DNA from: Aptenodytes patagonicus
Taxonomy: Eukaryota; Chordata; Aves; Sphenisciformes; Spheniscidae
Length of the DNA: 64,000 bases
Reading direction: 5' to 3'
Assembly (NCBI RefSeq): GCF_965638725.1
Contig: NC_134958.1
Coordinates: 14,635,464 to 14,699,463, forward strand
A program made the position numbers and the translations under genes. The notes below the pieces were generated by a model. It made no database searches. It saw only the letters and a list, made by a program, of their open reading frames with translations, and was not told the DNA's origin. Shown here piece by piece: positions 47,301-59,300 of the stretch; within the stretch, counting starts at the first letter, position 1, and every line of letters starts with the position of its first letter.

Positions 47301-50300
47301 GATGCCCTGCCTGCACCACGAGCACACGATGGGGTGGAGCACCCTCCCTGCATCTCAGCAGCAGCCCTGGCGCAGCTGCAGGTTGTCTCGTCTCCCTTCA
47401 GTCTTTTCTCTAGATCAGACAACCAGTTTTTCAGCCTCCTTGCACAGTGCTGGAGGTCCTTCTCCATCACCCTCCCATGGGCTCCTTCCAGCCGATCCCC
47501 ACCTTCCTGGAGCCTGGGGACGGCTGGTCTTCCCCTGCCTTTGCAGACCTGCTCCGCCAGCAGCACACAGCCCTGCCTGCTGCATCGCTCCTCTGCCTGT
47601 TCTGCCAGATCCCCTGTTTGTGCAGCTGATTCTTCCCAAGCTCCAATCCTTGCCTTTGTTTTTATTGAATTCCGTCCTGGTTTTTTGGACCCTTCCTCCA
47701 GTTCTCTGAGAGCTTTTGGAATTTTAATCCTGCTCTCAAATGTATCTGCAGATCCTCCCAGCCTGCTTACATATGGGGATTTAATCATCATACCATCTAC
47801 TCCATCATCCAGCTCATTAACGAATGGACTGAAACAGGCAGACGCAGCGCAGACCCCTGTGCATTTTTACTGCAGAGTGTGGTTTATTGCATATCCTTGC
47901 AAAGCCAGAGGGAAGCTCATGCCAATTTTTGCTGGCTCGGTAATGTGTTTTGGCCAATTGAAGAGACCAGTAGGACGATTGTAAAATATTTAATGAAGAA
48001 ATAGATTTTGAACATAGTCCTGGAATGCTGACAGCAAATCTAAATCACCCCCCATACTGGGACAGAGACCTCTCCCGTAAGCTGGGGCAAGACAGAAAGT
48101 GCCTCGAGCAGATCAGAGGGTGAGGAGGGTTGGGGGTGGTTTTGGGGTGACGTGCGGGGCCACATGTGCCGGTACCTGAATAGGCAGTTGGTGAACTAGT
48201 CCAGAGGAGCACCAGTATCATGCATGTAGCTCATGCAGGAGCCCAGTGCTTAAGCCTGGACTTTCCCCAGTAAAGGTATCATTTTTTCCATTTTTAAAGA
48301 AAATACTCTTTTTAAGTGTTTTCCACCAGCAGATAAAGAAAATACCCCTGGAGGTGCAATGCAGTGACCTCTCTGTATGCCTGAAACAGGCTGCACCATG
48401 ATATTGTGTCCAGCTGCCTATTCCACACTTAATCCATCCCAGCTCAGCCCTGCATTGCTTGCAGTGATCCTTCCCTCCCCGCCGGGCTGGGAGAGGCAGG
48501 ATGCTCCCGCTGTTGTGGACTTGGGAACAGAGACTTTCGAGCCCATGGGCTGCTGAAAGCAACCTGTTTACTGATTTTTCCAATAGGGAAGCTGCTTATA
48601 AAAAATATATATATAGATGGTATCTTAAGGGGCTGTCTCCAGCCAAGCGAGCTGTCCAGTGTGGACCTCACTGGGGTGGGATGGGAAAGGGAGGAGGGGG
48701 TACCAGTTCTGCCAGGCATCGCCCTGTGGCACTGCCAGCACCCCAAAGCAGGAGCTCTCCCATGGTGCTGGTCCTTGTTTTTGTGTTGCTGGTTTGGGTT
48801 AAAAAGGAATCTTGTTTCAAGTTAATTTAGACCTGTTCCCAATCACAACAAGCCGAAGTCATCTAATCTGCTGAGAAACCCTTGCCAGAGACTTTGCCTT
48901 GCTGGAAACAAGTTTATTTAAATCAACACTAAAAGCTAAACTAGTGACAATTTCTTGTGTGTTTGTGAAGTATCGTAGCAAAAGCACTCAGAGCAGAGAG
49001 AGGCAGCCAGGAACGTCCCTCGCAGCTCCCACAGCCTGGCTGCCGGCCACCAACCGCCTTGATGGCTCTGTTTTAATATCTCTTTTCTAAAGGCGTCCTG
49101 TCCAGCACAGTTTGAGCACTGTTTGTAGCGGCAAATATGAGGGTGAGTGCATTTTGCTGCTGACAATGTACTTTATTTCTATTAGCAGGGCATTGACACA
49201 CGGGTTGTGGTGTCCACAGGGACGTTTCTGGGGTCAGCGTGATGTACGAACGCAGGGACAGCATCTGTTTCTTGGCAATGAAATGTTTGCTCAATGAAAC
49301 CCTTCACCTTGAATGGTGAAAGCGGGGTCCCGACTGAGGACTGAGCTGATGACCTGTTCACAAAGCAAAAATCCAGGGGATTATTCCCAGGGAAAATGAC
49401 ATTTTTGGCTTTCCAGCAGGGGACAGGGGCATCTCAGAGGGGAAAGGGGGAGCGTGCAAGGCACCGGCCCAGCAGCTGCATGGAGAAGCTGCTGCTGCCT
49501 TTGCCCCTTTGCCTTCCCCATAACCTGCCATGCCCGGGGGCCACGGCGCGATCACTCTGGGAGTGGGCACCTACCCCGAAAAGTGGGTACCTGCACGTAC
49601 AGGGTTGATTGGAGAGCCAGGGACATATCAGCTAGAAATGCTAATTGCTTCTCATTGTGGTGGGACAGTAATGAGATGTTCGGTTTCTCCATTAGCAGCT
49701 GCTGGAGCATCGTACGGGTGTGCCGGGCCAGTGGTGATGCTGCTCTGACCTCTCTCTTTCAGCCGGGGCTGGGGGCTGTGCCTGGATGACCCCCCTGCCC
49801 GGGAGGTGCTGGACTACCCCTTGGTGCCCCCAGGCGTCCTCTACGACGTGGGCCACCAGTGCCGGCTGCAGTACGGTGCCTACTCCACCTTCTGCGATGA
49901 CATGGACGTAAGCCAGGGTCCCCCCCGACAGAACATGGTCTTGTGTGGCTCCGAGGGGCTCTCTTGGGGTGGGGGGCTTTGCATAGGGTATCCTCTCCCT
50001 GCAAGTTAAATTTGTGCTGCTGGGTTGGCCGGTGCAGTAACCATGTCCTATGCAACTGTGTTTTCTGCAGAGCGTCTGCAACACGCTGTGGTGCACGGTG
50101 GGGAACACGTGCCACTCCAAACTGGACGCTGCCGTTGACGGCACGGCGTGCGGGGAGAACAAGGTAATGGGGAACAGTCCCCTCTGCAGCTGCAGAGACT
50201 CCTTGTCCTGCACACATGGGAGTTTCACAGGCTCCGGCACACAGGGACAGGCTCAGCTCACTGCCCTCACTCTGGCCAAACACCCACCGCTGCCAGGGAG

Positions 50301-53300
50301 GGACTCCCTTCAGTGAAGCTGAAAATACCTTAAGAAGGTGAAACCTGCAGTTAATTACCATGGCAGGAGAGCACAAGGCTTGTTCTGCTCTCCATCTGCT
50401 GCGGTGGCGGATGCTCGCCTCCGGGACCTGCTCCACCACAGGGGAGGCACCTCTCCCTGCTCTGCTGCACAGGGGGTCCAGCAACACCCGCAGCAGTTCA
50501 GTGGGTGCTGCACTGGGCATGGGGTGCGGAGGGGACCAGATGTCTGCAGCCAGCTCTGGTCACCCTTGCATGGGTGACATACCAGAACAGGGTTTTCCTG
50601 CTCAAGGTAGCATAAAACTATAGAGTTATAAAAATATCTGTAGACATCTCTCCTCATTAGGTTTATTGTCACCTCCCAAAGCCCTGGCCCCAGAGCACTG
50701 GGGATGACCCCGGGCTTAGCCGCCACTCCCTGCGAAACCTCCCGCCGTGCCTTTGTCCGTGGCTATGCCTCGCTGACTCTTCCCTTTGGGCTGAGATCAG
50801 GCTATGAATCCCTTTGCTGAGGGGTCTCGGTGGAGGTTTGGGTATGTTGCCTCGGACAAATCTTCAAACAGCCCAACATCTCTGAGTTTCCCATCGCTTA
50901 GAGGTGCACCGGGCTCTGGCAGAGCTTGGCTGACCCCCAGGCACCTCCATGCGAGCAAAGCAGGGATTTTCATGGGGCAATATGGGAGCTGGGCTTCAGT
51001 GCTCCCTGCGGCCGGGCTCTCTGACTCAACATCAATTATTGCATCCTTAAACCTTGTTTTCTCTTCTTCTGGCCTGTCCCTTTGCAGTGGTGCTTCAACG
51101 GCGAGTGCGTGCCTGTGGGTTACCGTCCTGACGCGATCAACGGCGGCTGGGGCTCCTGGAGCTCGTGGGCTACCTGCTCACGCAGCTGTGGTGCGGGCGT
51201 GCAGAGCGCGGAGAGGCAGTGCAGCAGCCCCACGTGAGCAAGCCCTCACTCCCCCGGCGCTCACCTGGACCCCATTTAGGAGAGGAACCCAACGCTTCTT
51301 ATCGCCCCGTAAAGCTGGGGACCATCATATGACCAGTGTGGTCCTGCCCCTGTCTGCATTGCACGGCAAAACTGTGCCATTATGCAGTTACCTGTCTGAA
51401 CAATGTGCTTTTGAAACACTCAGGGGATTCACGTCACAGGGTTATCCAGCCGGCTGGGCAGCAAAAGCCTCTAGAGGGGCAGAGTTTGCTCTGTCTCCTT
51501 CCACGGATAGGTCGCTCCCACGCCATGCAGGCAGAGAGCAGTTGAATATGACTCAAACAAAGAACAAAGACGCCATGCTTGTAGCTGTAAAACATATCCA
51601 GTGTCCTTTAATGACAGAAAAGAAAAATAGGTGTTCTCTGAGCCTGATTCAGAGTTGCTTTGAAAAATCCTGCTGCTGTTTATCACCCCATTGCTTTCCA
51701 TGAGCAATTTCTGATCTGTGCCCGGCTGGAGGCTGCCTTCCCCCAGCCTGCCAGCGCCGCAGCCAGCTCTGGCTTTTGCCTGGAGGCATCTGGGCACTGA
51801 TGGAGGAGCAGCCTTGTCCATCCCGTGACTTCTGGGCTGGCCCATCTGCTCCCCAGATGTCCCTTTGGTCATCAAATCGCTGTTGTATTGGATTCAGCCA
51901 GAGCCCCCGGCTTGCCCAGGTGTCAGAGTGCCCTGGGACGGGGAGAGAAAAGGGCTTTGTGAGCAGTGCTCCAGTGGCAGTTGCTTTTCAGTGGCTTGAG
52001 GGGATCTGAAAGCTATGGGAGCAGGCTCTCTAATGAGCCCAGATGTGCTTTCTGCCCAGCTTCTTCCTTGGGCGCGTTGTTTTTAGCACATGCTATCGAG
52101 CTGTTTAAAGAAGTGCTGTGTAATCTCGGACCCAGGTCAAGAGCTGGGTTTGTGTTTGACATGAGTTTTGTGGCAGAAGTGCAATTGTAGTTTATGGAGT
52201 GTTTTAAACACAGCTGCGGACAGGCAAGAGAGCAAGCACTGGAAAAGCAGGAGAATTTCCCTGGGCAGTTGTTTGCTTTGGCCACTGTAGGTAAATCTTC
52301 AGTTCTGCCTTTTGGATGGAGTGAACAAATGTGAGCACTGGGCAGTCCTCCTCCCACAGGCATTTCCTCAGGCAGGGTATGTAAACACAACCCTAAAATA
52401 ATAATTAACTTTATTCTCTTCAGCAAAGTGTGCCCAGACTTAACTGATCAGGGGAAAAGTAATTTTCATGAGGCTATGGGGACGTGGGCCATGGAGAGTG
52501 CTGTGACCAAAGGAAAAGGCAAGCGTCAGGAGACGGTGGCAGTATTTTGAGAGTCTGTTGGCATCTGAGAAAAACCTATTGTTGCTTTTAAAGTCCCTCT
52601 TACTTTAAAATATCCAGCGGCAGCTTTGCTGTTCCCTTTGGAGTAGAGGAGCAGAGTCGGAAGCACATTCCAGGCGGGATGGAGAGCAGCTCCTCCGGAG
52701 CAGCCACAGAACGGGCACCTGGCTGACCTGGCTAGTGGGAGCGCTGGCATCTCGTCAGCCATGGTAGCTGGGATGATGGAGATGTTTTACCCCCAGGGAA
52801 GGGTGCCTGGCTGCAGCTGCAGAAGGTGGAGGGGCTTCAGACATGAACATTGGCAGTGACACCTGACTTTAATAACTATTAGGGACATGGTTTAGTGGAC
52901 ATGGTGGTGTTGGGTTGACAGTTGGACTCGATGATCTTAGAGGTCTTTTCCAACCTTAATGATTCTATGATTCTATGATTCTATTTTTATAACATCATAC
53001 ACTAGGCCTATAAAACTGGCCATATTGGCAACATTAAGGAGAGACTGTCAAGAGGGACAAGACCCAAGATGTAGCTCATCCAGCTTGAGAGCCTTCGCTC
53101 AGCAAAAGCTGCCTTTGGTCCACAGTCTCACCCTGTGTGGTCCTGTAGGGCAGCCTGGCAGCCGCGGCAGCAGCAGGGAGCTGGTGCAGGAGGGACTTGG
53201 AGAAAAAGGATGTGGGCCATGGTTTCCACACGTTTCAAAAGCTTGCTCTTGGAGTGGGGATCTTTCTGGAGCAGCTGTTGGGTTCATAGTAGCTTCCTTA

Positions 53301-56300
53301 CATGAACATTGCAGCAGAGCAATGTGTGTGCGTTATAACTGGGAGAACTCCCCACTGACTCCGGGTGGACTCAGGCTTGACCCAACCTCATGAGATCAAA
53401 CCTTAGCAGCAGGTACAAAACCACCCTCCCTTAGCTGTCAATAAAAAGGGAGTTTCCCCTCATATGTGGTAGGTCTTTATTTGATAGGACAGAGGACAAC
53501 AGGTTTAAACTGAAAGAGGGTAGATTTAGATTGGACATAAGGAAGAAACTTTTTACAATGAGGGTGGTGAGACACTGGAAGAGGTTGCCCAGAGAAGCTG
53601 TGGATGCCCCATCCCTGGAAGTGTTCAAGGTCAGGTTGGACAGGGCTTTGAGCAACCTGATCTAGTGGAAGATGTCCCTGGCAAGGGGGTTGGACTAGAT
53701 GATCTTTAAGGTCCTTTCCAACCCAAACCTTTCTGTGATTTTCCCTTTTCCCTCCCACGGACAGGCCGAAGTATGGGGGCAGGTACTGCCTGGGGGAGCG
53801 GAAGCGGTTCCGGATTTGCAACGTCAGACCGTGTCCCCCCGACAAGCCCTCCTTCCGCCAGGTCCAGTGCAGCCAGTTCAACCCCATGCTCTACAAAGGG
53901 AAACTCTACAGGTGGACGCCGGTGCCCAACAACAGTGAGTTGAGGGCAAAGCCCGCTGCCGGGTTTCTGCCTGCAGCCCCAATGAAAATCCTGAAACACG
54001 GTCTTGCTAACAGCCTGAGTTTGCTGTTCGTGTCTGTAAGAATTGCCTTGTAGCATGTTTATGCTGTATTTTAAATTATGGCTGGGCTTGCAGGGTTAAT
54101 TTATGTTTTTGGAGATGGTTACGTGGCCCCCAGCTGCTCGGGTTTAGTTTCTGCCTGTTGGGCTCCCCAGTTAACCCCTGCGAGCTGCACTGCCGGCCAG
54201 AGGACGAATACTTTGCAGAAAAGCTGCGGGACGCCGTCATCGATGGGACGCCATGCTATGAGATGAACGCCAGCCGCGACATGTGCATCAATGGTATTTG
54301 CAAGGTGGGTCCCGCGCCGGGGCCCTGTGGGGAGGGAGCCCAAGGACCCCCCCATGCTCGGGGAAAGGCAGGTGGGCACTGTGACCTGTCCCTTAGGTGA
54401 GCCCTGTCCCCCCTGTCGCATGCACCGACGGGCTGAGCTTACTCGTTTTGTCATTCACCACTCAGAAAGGCTTCTTTATTTCCGTGAGGTACGCGGTACG
54501 GCCCTATTTCAGCCTCTGTGCTGGCTTCAAGGAAATAGAGCACAAAAACAAGGAAATAAAGGAAGAACAGTTTCACTTGAAAATAAAGTCAGGGATATGA
54601 AAGGGCGCGTAGAGAGGACGCCCAGCCCAGGTCTGAACCCGGTGCTGGCAGCCGCGGGTCTGACCTGCAGCGATGAAGATGCCTCCCCCAGCTTGGCAGC
54701 CTTTCCCAGCACTGGGATTTGTTCTTCCTTTTGGGTTGTTATTTTAATTTCTTGGAAGCTCCCTACAAATGAGCTGTGATGTGCGGCAGCATTGCTCTGG
54801 CTGCTGGCCGGAGAGGGCATCTCCCAGCACGAGAGGCACAGGAATCCGCGGTAGGTGCTGTGAATCACCTGGGAGATGCTGGCATGGCTGGGGAGGCTTT
54901 GCCAAGCTGTGCCCTGGGTCCTCCAGCTGCCTTTGGTGGCAGTGAGACAGTCCCTTCATTCACACCCTCCCTTTCCCTAGGGAAGCGGTCCCAAGGTTTA
55001 GGATAGAATAAGCACACATGCAGGACATTGGATTTCTGTTAAATTAGGGAATGGGTGGCAATCTGAGCTGCCGTGGTACCATGGTCTGTGGGGCGGATTC
55101 CCACCGTGGGACATACCAAAGCCACACTGCTGCAAAGCTGATAGCCGCGTGTCACCAGGGACACGTACAAGCAGGCAGGACACGGTCAGGTCTGCCGTAG
55201 TGTTAGATAAAGACACTCTCTGATAGGCTTTTTGGAAAAACAGGCTTTTTGGAAAAAAGGCTTTTTGGATGGCACAAAGAGCAGCAGGAAGGAGGGAAAA
55301 TAATCAATCAATGAGTTTCCTTGCAGCCTCTTATATAAAAAACCATTCGTGGAAACTTCCCCCTCTCGCAGGCCGTGCTGCCGGCAGCAGCAGGCAGGGG
55401 CCCGACAGCAACTGGAGGCTTTGGGAAGGTCCCGTTTCCTCCTATAATAGGCTGTAAGTTACTTCAAAGGCTGCGGCGCACCGATGCACAGGCACGGGCC
55501 GGAGGGAGAGCGCAGGGGTCATGATTTTTACTTGGTGTGTACAACAAGGTGCGATCCAGCAGCTCACGGCAGATGACAGCACGTTTAGCCAGAGCTCACA
55601 GCACACAAAATCCTCGTCACTGCTAAGGCTGCTGCTGGCTGCGACACCAGAGTTAAATCTGGCTCACTGCAGACTATCACAGTAGTTAAAACAGTGCTGC
55701 TTCGACTGTAGGTGTGTGCCAGCGGCACCTGGGCACCTCCTCGGGCAACGAAGGCTGAAGGCTCCTTGCTGGAACAGGACCCAGCGGGACCCTTTGGGGT
55801 CTTGGCTGCGGCTTTTATGGTGCAAAATCACAGGGAGGCTTTTGCTCTGCTCAGGTCGAGCAATTTGGCGTGAGATGTAGAGAGTTTCAGCAGAATATAA
55901 AAAAGGTTTTTGGAAAGTGTTTTGAAACAGGACTAGCAGGGCCAAGGACCAAGGGGCTTTCCCAGCTTGGCTCGGCACATAACATGTGTCGACAGGCTCT
56001 GCTGCCCAGGGACTCAGGTAGGAAAAGGTAAAAATGAGATGTGGGTCGTGATCCTCACTGCGTATGAAGAGGACAGCAGGACCGTGAGGATATGTTAGAG
56101 AAACCCCTATTGCAGCCGATGTGGCTGTATTGCCACCCATCCTGCAAAAAGACTCCAGCTCGCCTCTCTCTCCCATCCATGTTCCTTACTTCCCACCATT
56201 TAGGACCAAGGCTGGTCCTCCTCTCCCTCGTTTCTCCCATGCTGGTGGCCGATGGCACGGTGCGAGGCTGGGGGCATGCGGGGGCGCGGGTGGCTGATGG

Positions 56301-59300
56301 GGCTGCCTTGCAGAATGTGGGCTGCGACTACGAGATCGACTCCAACGCGGTGGAGGATCGGTGCGGCGTCTGCCATGGGGATGGCTCCACCTGCCACACC
56401 GTCAAGAAGACCTTTGAGGACAGCGAGGGGCTGGGTAAGGGCACTCGGCTCCGTCCCCAAAATACCAGGTGCCTGTTCCACGCAGAGCTGGGCTCGCTGC
56501 TGCTGCTCGATTGCAGTGTGGTTTTTAATCCCGACTTGTCGATTTTGACGGGATAAGATCTGAGCGGCAGCACAGGGAGATGTGGCGGTGGCATTCCACG
56601 TCTTGCTCCTTGGAAGAAAAATATCCCCTTACTGCTCTTTGTGTCTAAAGGCCTGAAAACAAATCTGTGCACACTGGAGCCAGTTTGGAGAGGTTTAAGG
56701 GGATTTTGTGGGTTGACAAGGACATGTTGAAAGTGTGGTAAACGCCTTGCCAGCACCCGTGTGGGAAACGTCTCGCTCTGCGATGGGCTCTCCCAGCAGG
56801 GAACACAGCTGGGCTCAGTGCAAGGTGGGCTTTGGTGCCCACTGGTGCCTTACAGAGGTGTAAGGATTGGCATGATGCTGGCACCCAAGGGACACTAGCA
56901 CCCACCCGAGGGCGCGGATCGTCTCTGCCACATCTTTGAGTCCCTCAAGACCAATGCTCGGTTCCATTCCCAGGTTACGTTGATATTGGGATTATCCCCG
57001 TGGGAGCCCGGGAGATCCGGATTGAAGAAGTTGCAGAAGCTGGGAATTTTCTGGCACTGCGGAGCGAGGACCCGGAGAAGTATTTCCTGAATGGCGGCTG
57101 GACCATCCAGTGGAACGGGGACTACAGGGTAGCGGGGACCACCTTCACCTACAAGAGGACAGGGAACTGGGAGAACCTCACCTCCCCGGGGCCCACTGTG
57201 GAGCCCGTGTGGATCCAGGTACGGTCTGGGCTCTGCTGGTGCTCAGGATGTGCGGCAGGGAGGATGGGGGGGAAAGAGCCGCCGGCTCTCCTGCCTTCCC
57301 GTGCAGGGCTGAGCTGCCATGATCCATCATTGCACTTCACTGCTGTCCAAGGGATGGGGCTGTGCATCTCCTCGCTGAGCCTATTTCTCCGGGAGCCAAT
57401 GTCGGGAGCAGCCAAACACACGCTGCCGGCTTGGGGAGCATTTCCAGCCCATACCGCTTCCAGCTGAGCCTCGTCCCCTTTGCAGCATTCCTCAAAATAT
57501 TTACACAGCAGAGAGAGCATGAGGAGAAGGAGCCCCTTTCCTAAGGCCTTTCCCATATCTTATCAAGAGCAGGGGAAGAGCCCGTGGTGCTTCTGGTAGG
57601 GCTGGAGCAGCTGGCGGAGGTGGTGGGAGCCGGGAGCCCACTGGCAGCCCTCAGCAGTGCTGCGCTCCCGCTGGCACTGTGCCCCCCTCTGCACCACCTG
57701 ACACCGTGGCAAGGAGCTCAGCCTGTGGGGTCGTGCTCCATGGTCCAAACCCGGGTGATGCCACCCAGGGCGCTGCAGGTCAGGCTCCGCTTCCTCGCAA
57801 AAGCCCTTGAGGCAGAAGGTACAAATCCAAAAGGATGATTTAAAACCCTTTGAAACAACTAGAAATTTCAAGTTTTACTCTTTTTTGCATGTGGGAATTT
57901 CCATAAAGCTATTTCCCTCCCCAGAATAAGTCGTTATTTTTCATCAGACCCCTAAGGCTCTGAGGAGGTGAGCCCCATGGCAGGACGATGCTGTCTGGCA
58001 TCAGCCACGGCTCCCAGGGCATGGGAGGGCACCCGGGACCTGCTGCTCTGCCTGCCTAGGTCTGGGCAGAAGAGGTTACAATTAACCACATAGTCCCCCC
58101 CAAAAAAATACATGTAATTGCATTGTAGCAGTGTGTTTCCAGGATGGCAGAGTTGCGGGCGGGAGGAGAGCATCTGCCCATCTCCTGTTCCTGTCAGGCA
58201 TTGCCTCCAGCAGGCAGCCTTTGTGCAGAGCAGACAATGGGGGAGCAGGCTTAGCAGATAATGAACTTCAGGGGTTATATATTTCTATGTGACCTGCTCA
58301 CCCTAACGGTCCTTTTACCCCTGGGTCAGCAGAAGAGTCTCGGTCTTTGCCCCAACGATGGGAGCACAAAATTGCATCCCCAAGCTTGTGCGGTTGCCCC
58401 ATGGCTGGCGCAGGTGGTCCAAGCCCCCGGCCGCTGCCCCTGCTCCCTGGGAAAACCCTTCTCGGATTCCTGCATCCTGCAAACACTTTTAATACAAGCC
58501 CAACTCGACCATCGCTAATCCCCTCCACTGCAGCAGCGACAGCTCTAACACTTACCTGGAAATTGCCTTATTTTGCAGACTGATCCCACTCATAATTTTC
58601 ACCTTGTTTCCATGGAAAAGAGCTGCCTGGGGGATTACTTTTCAGCGCAGCTTTATATTTTAACAAGCTTTGCAGGGGTTATAACTGTCAGTGGGGAGGG
58701 CAGTGGGAAGGCAACACGGTACGGGGGACTCGGGGCCGTCCCTGCCGGGCAGGTCCCTCAGAGGCTGCCCACTGCTGCTGCTGTGCTTGGCTCTGCAATT
58801 CCTTCCCCCAGGAATGGCCACCAGGACGGTCAGTAGTGAGGGATCTGCCAGTTAATGCAAAGCTGTTGGGAGCCAACATGCTCGTGCCCATGGGGCCAAG
58901 CTTTCCCTCGGAGAAGCCGGTGGGAATCATCCCACGGGCAATGGCACAGCTGGCACCAGGCTGAAATTCCTCGTGTGGCACAGAGGCAGTGACCACCACG
59001 GAGGTGCGTCCCACAGACCCGCAGGAACCCCCCAGCCCCGGCAATCGTGGCTCAGCCCTATGCACTCTTCCCGAGCATCAGCCCCTTTGCAGAGGCTCGC
59101 CCTGGAGCCCAGCCATGCCGAGCAGCCAAAGTCTTCGCCTTTTTCATTTCTTTCAGCAGAGGCTCAGGAAGAAATGTGAGTGGGATCCTCGGCTTGTCTG
59201 CTGCCAAGTGCTGCTGTTAATGGGAACGCTGGCGTGCTCGGCACCAGCAAATTGCTTTCTGGGATTTGTAACCTAATTAAAACCTTTTGACAAAAATGTT

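Larger units (their letters stand above)
45719..49762 (+). other. ADAMTS7 intron 8 (4.0 kb)
   Basis: Apart from the decayed CR1 fragment and the short direct repeat I see no gene. Introns 11 (2.5 kb, with two CR1 ends), 13 (2.0 kb, with the small tandem repeat), 15 (3.5 kb) and 16 (2.8 kb, with the microsatellite) hold nothing else that I can name. Confidence 0.6.

Noticed and set aside
50804-51703. Plus-strand open frame of 299 codons
   Set aside because: It runs through ADAMTS7 exon 11 in the wrong frame. The TSP1 motif is only in the true frame.
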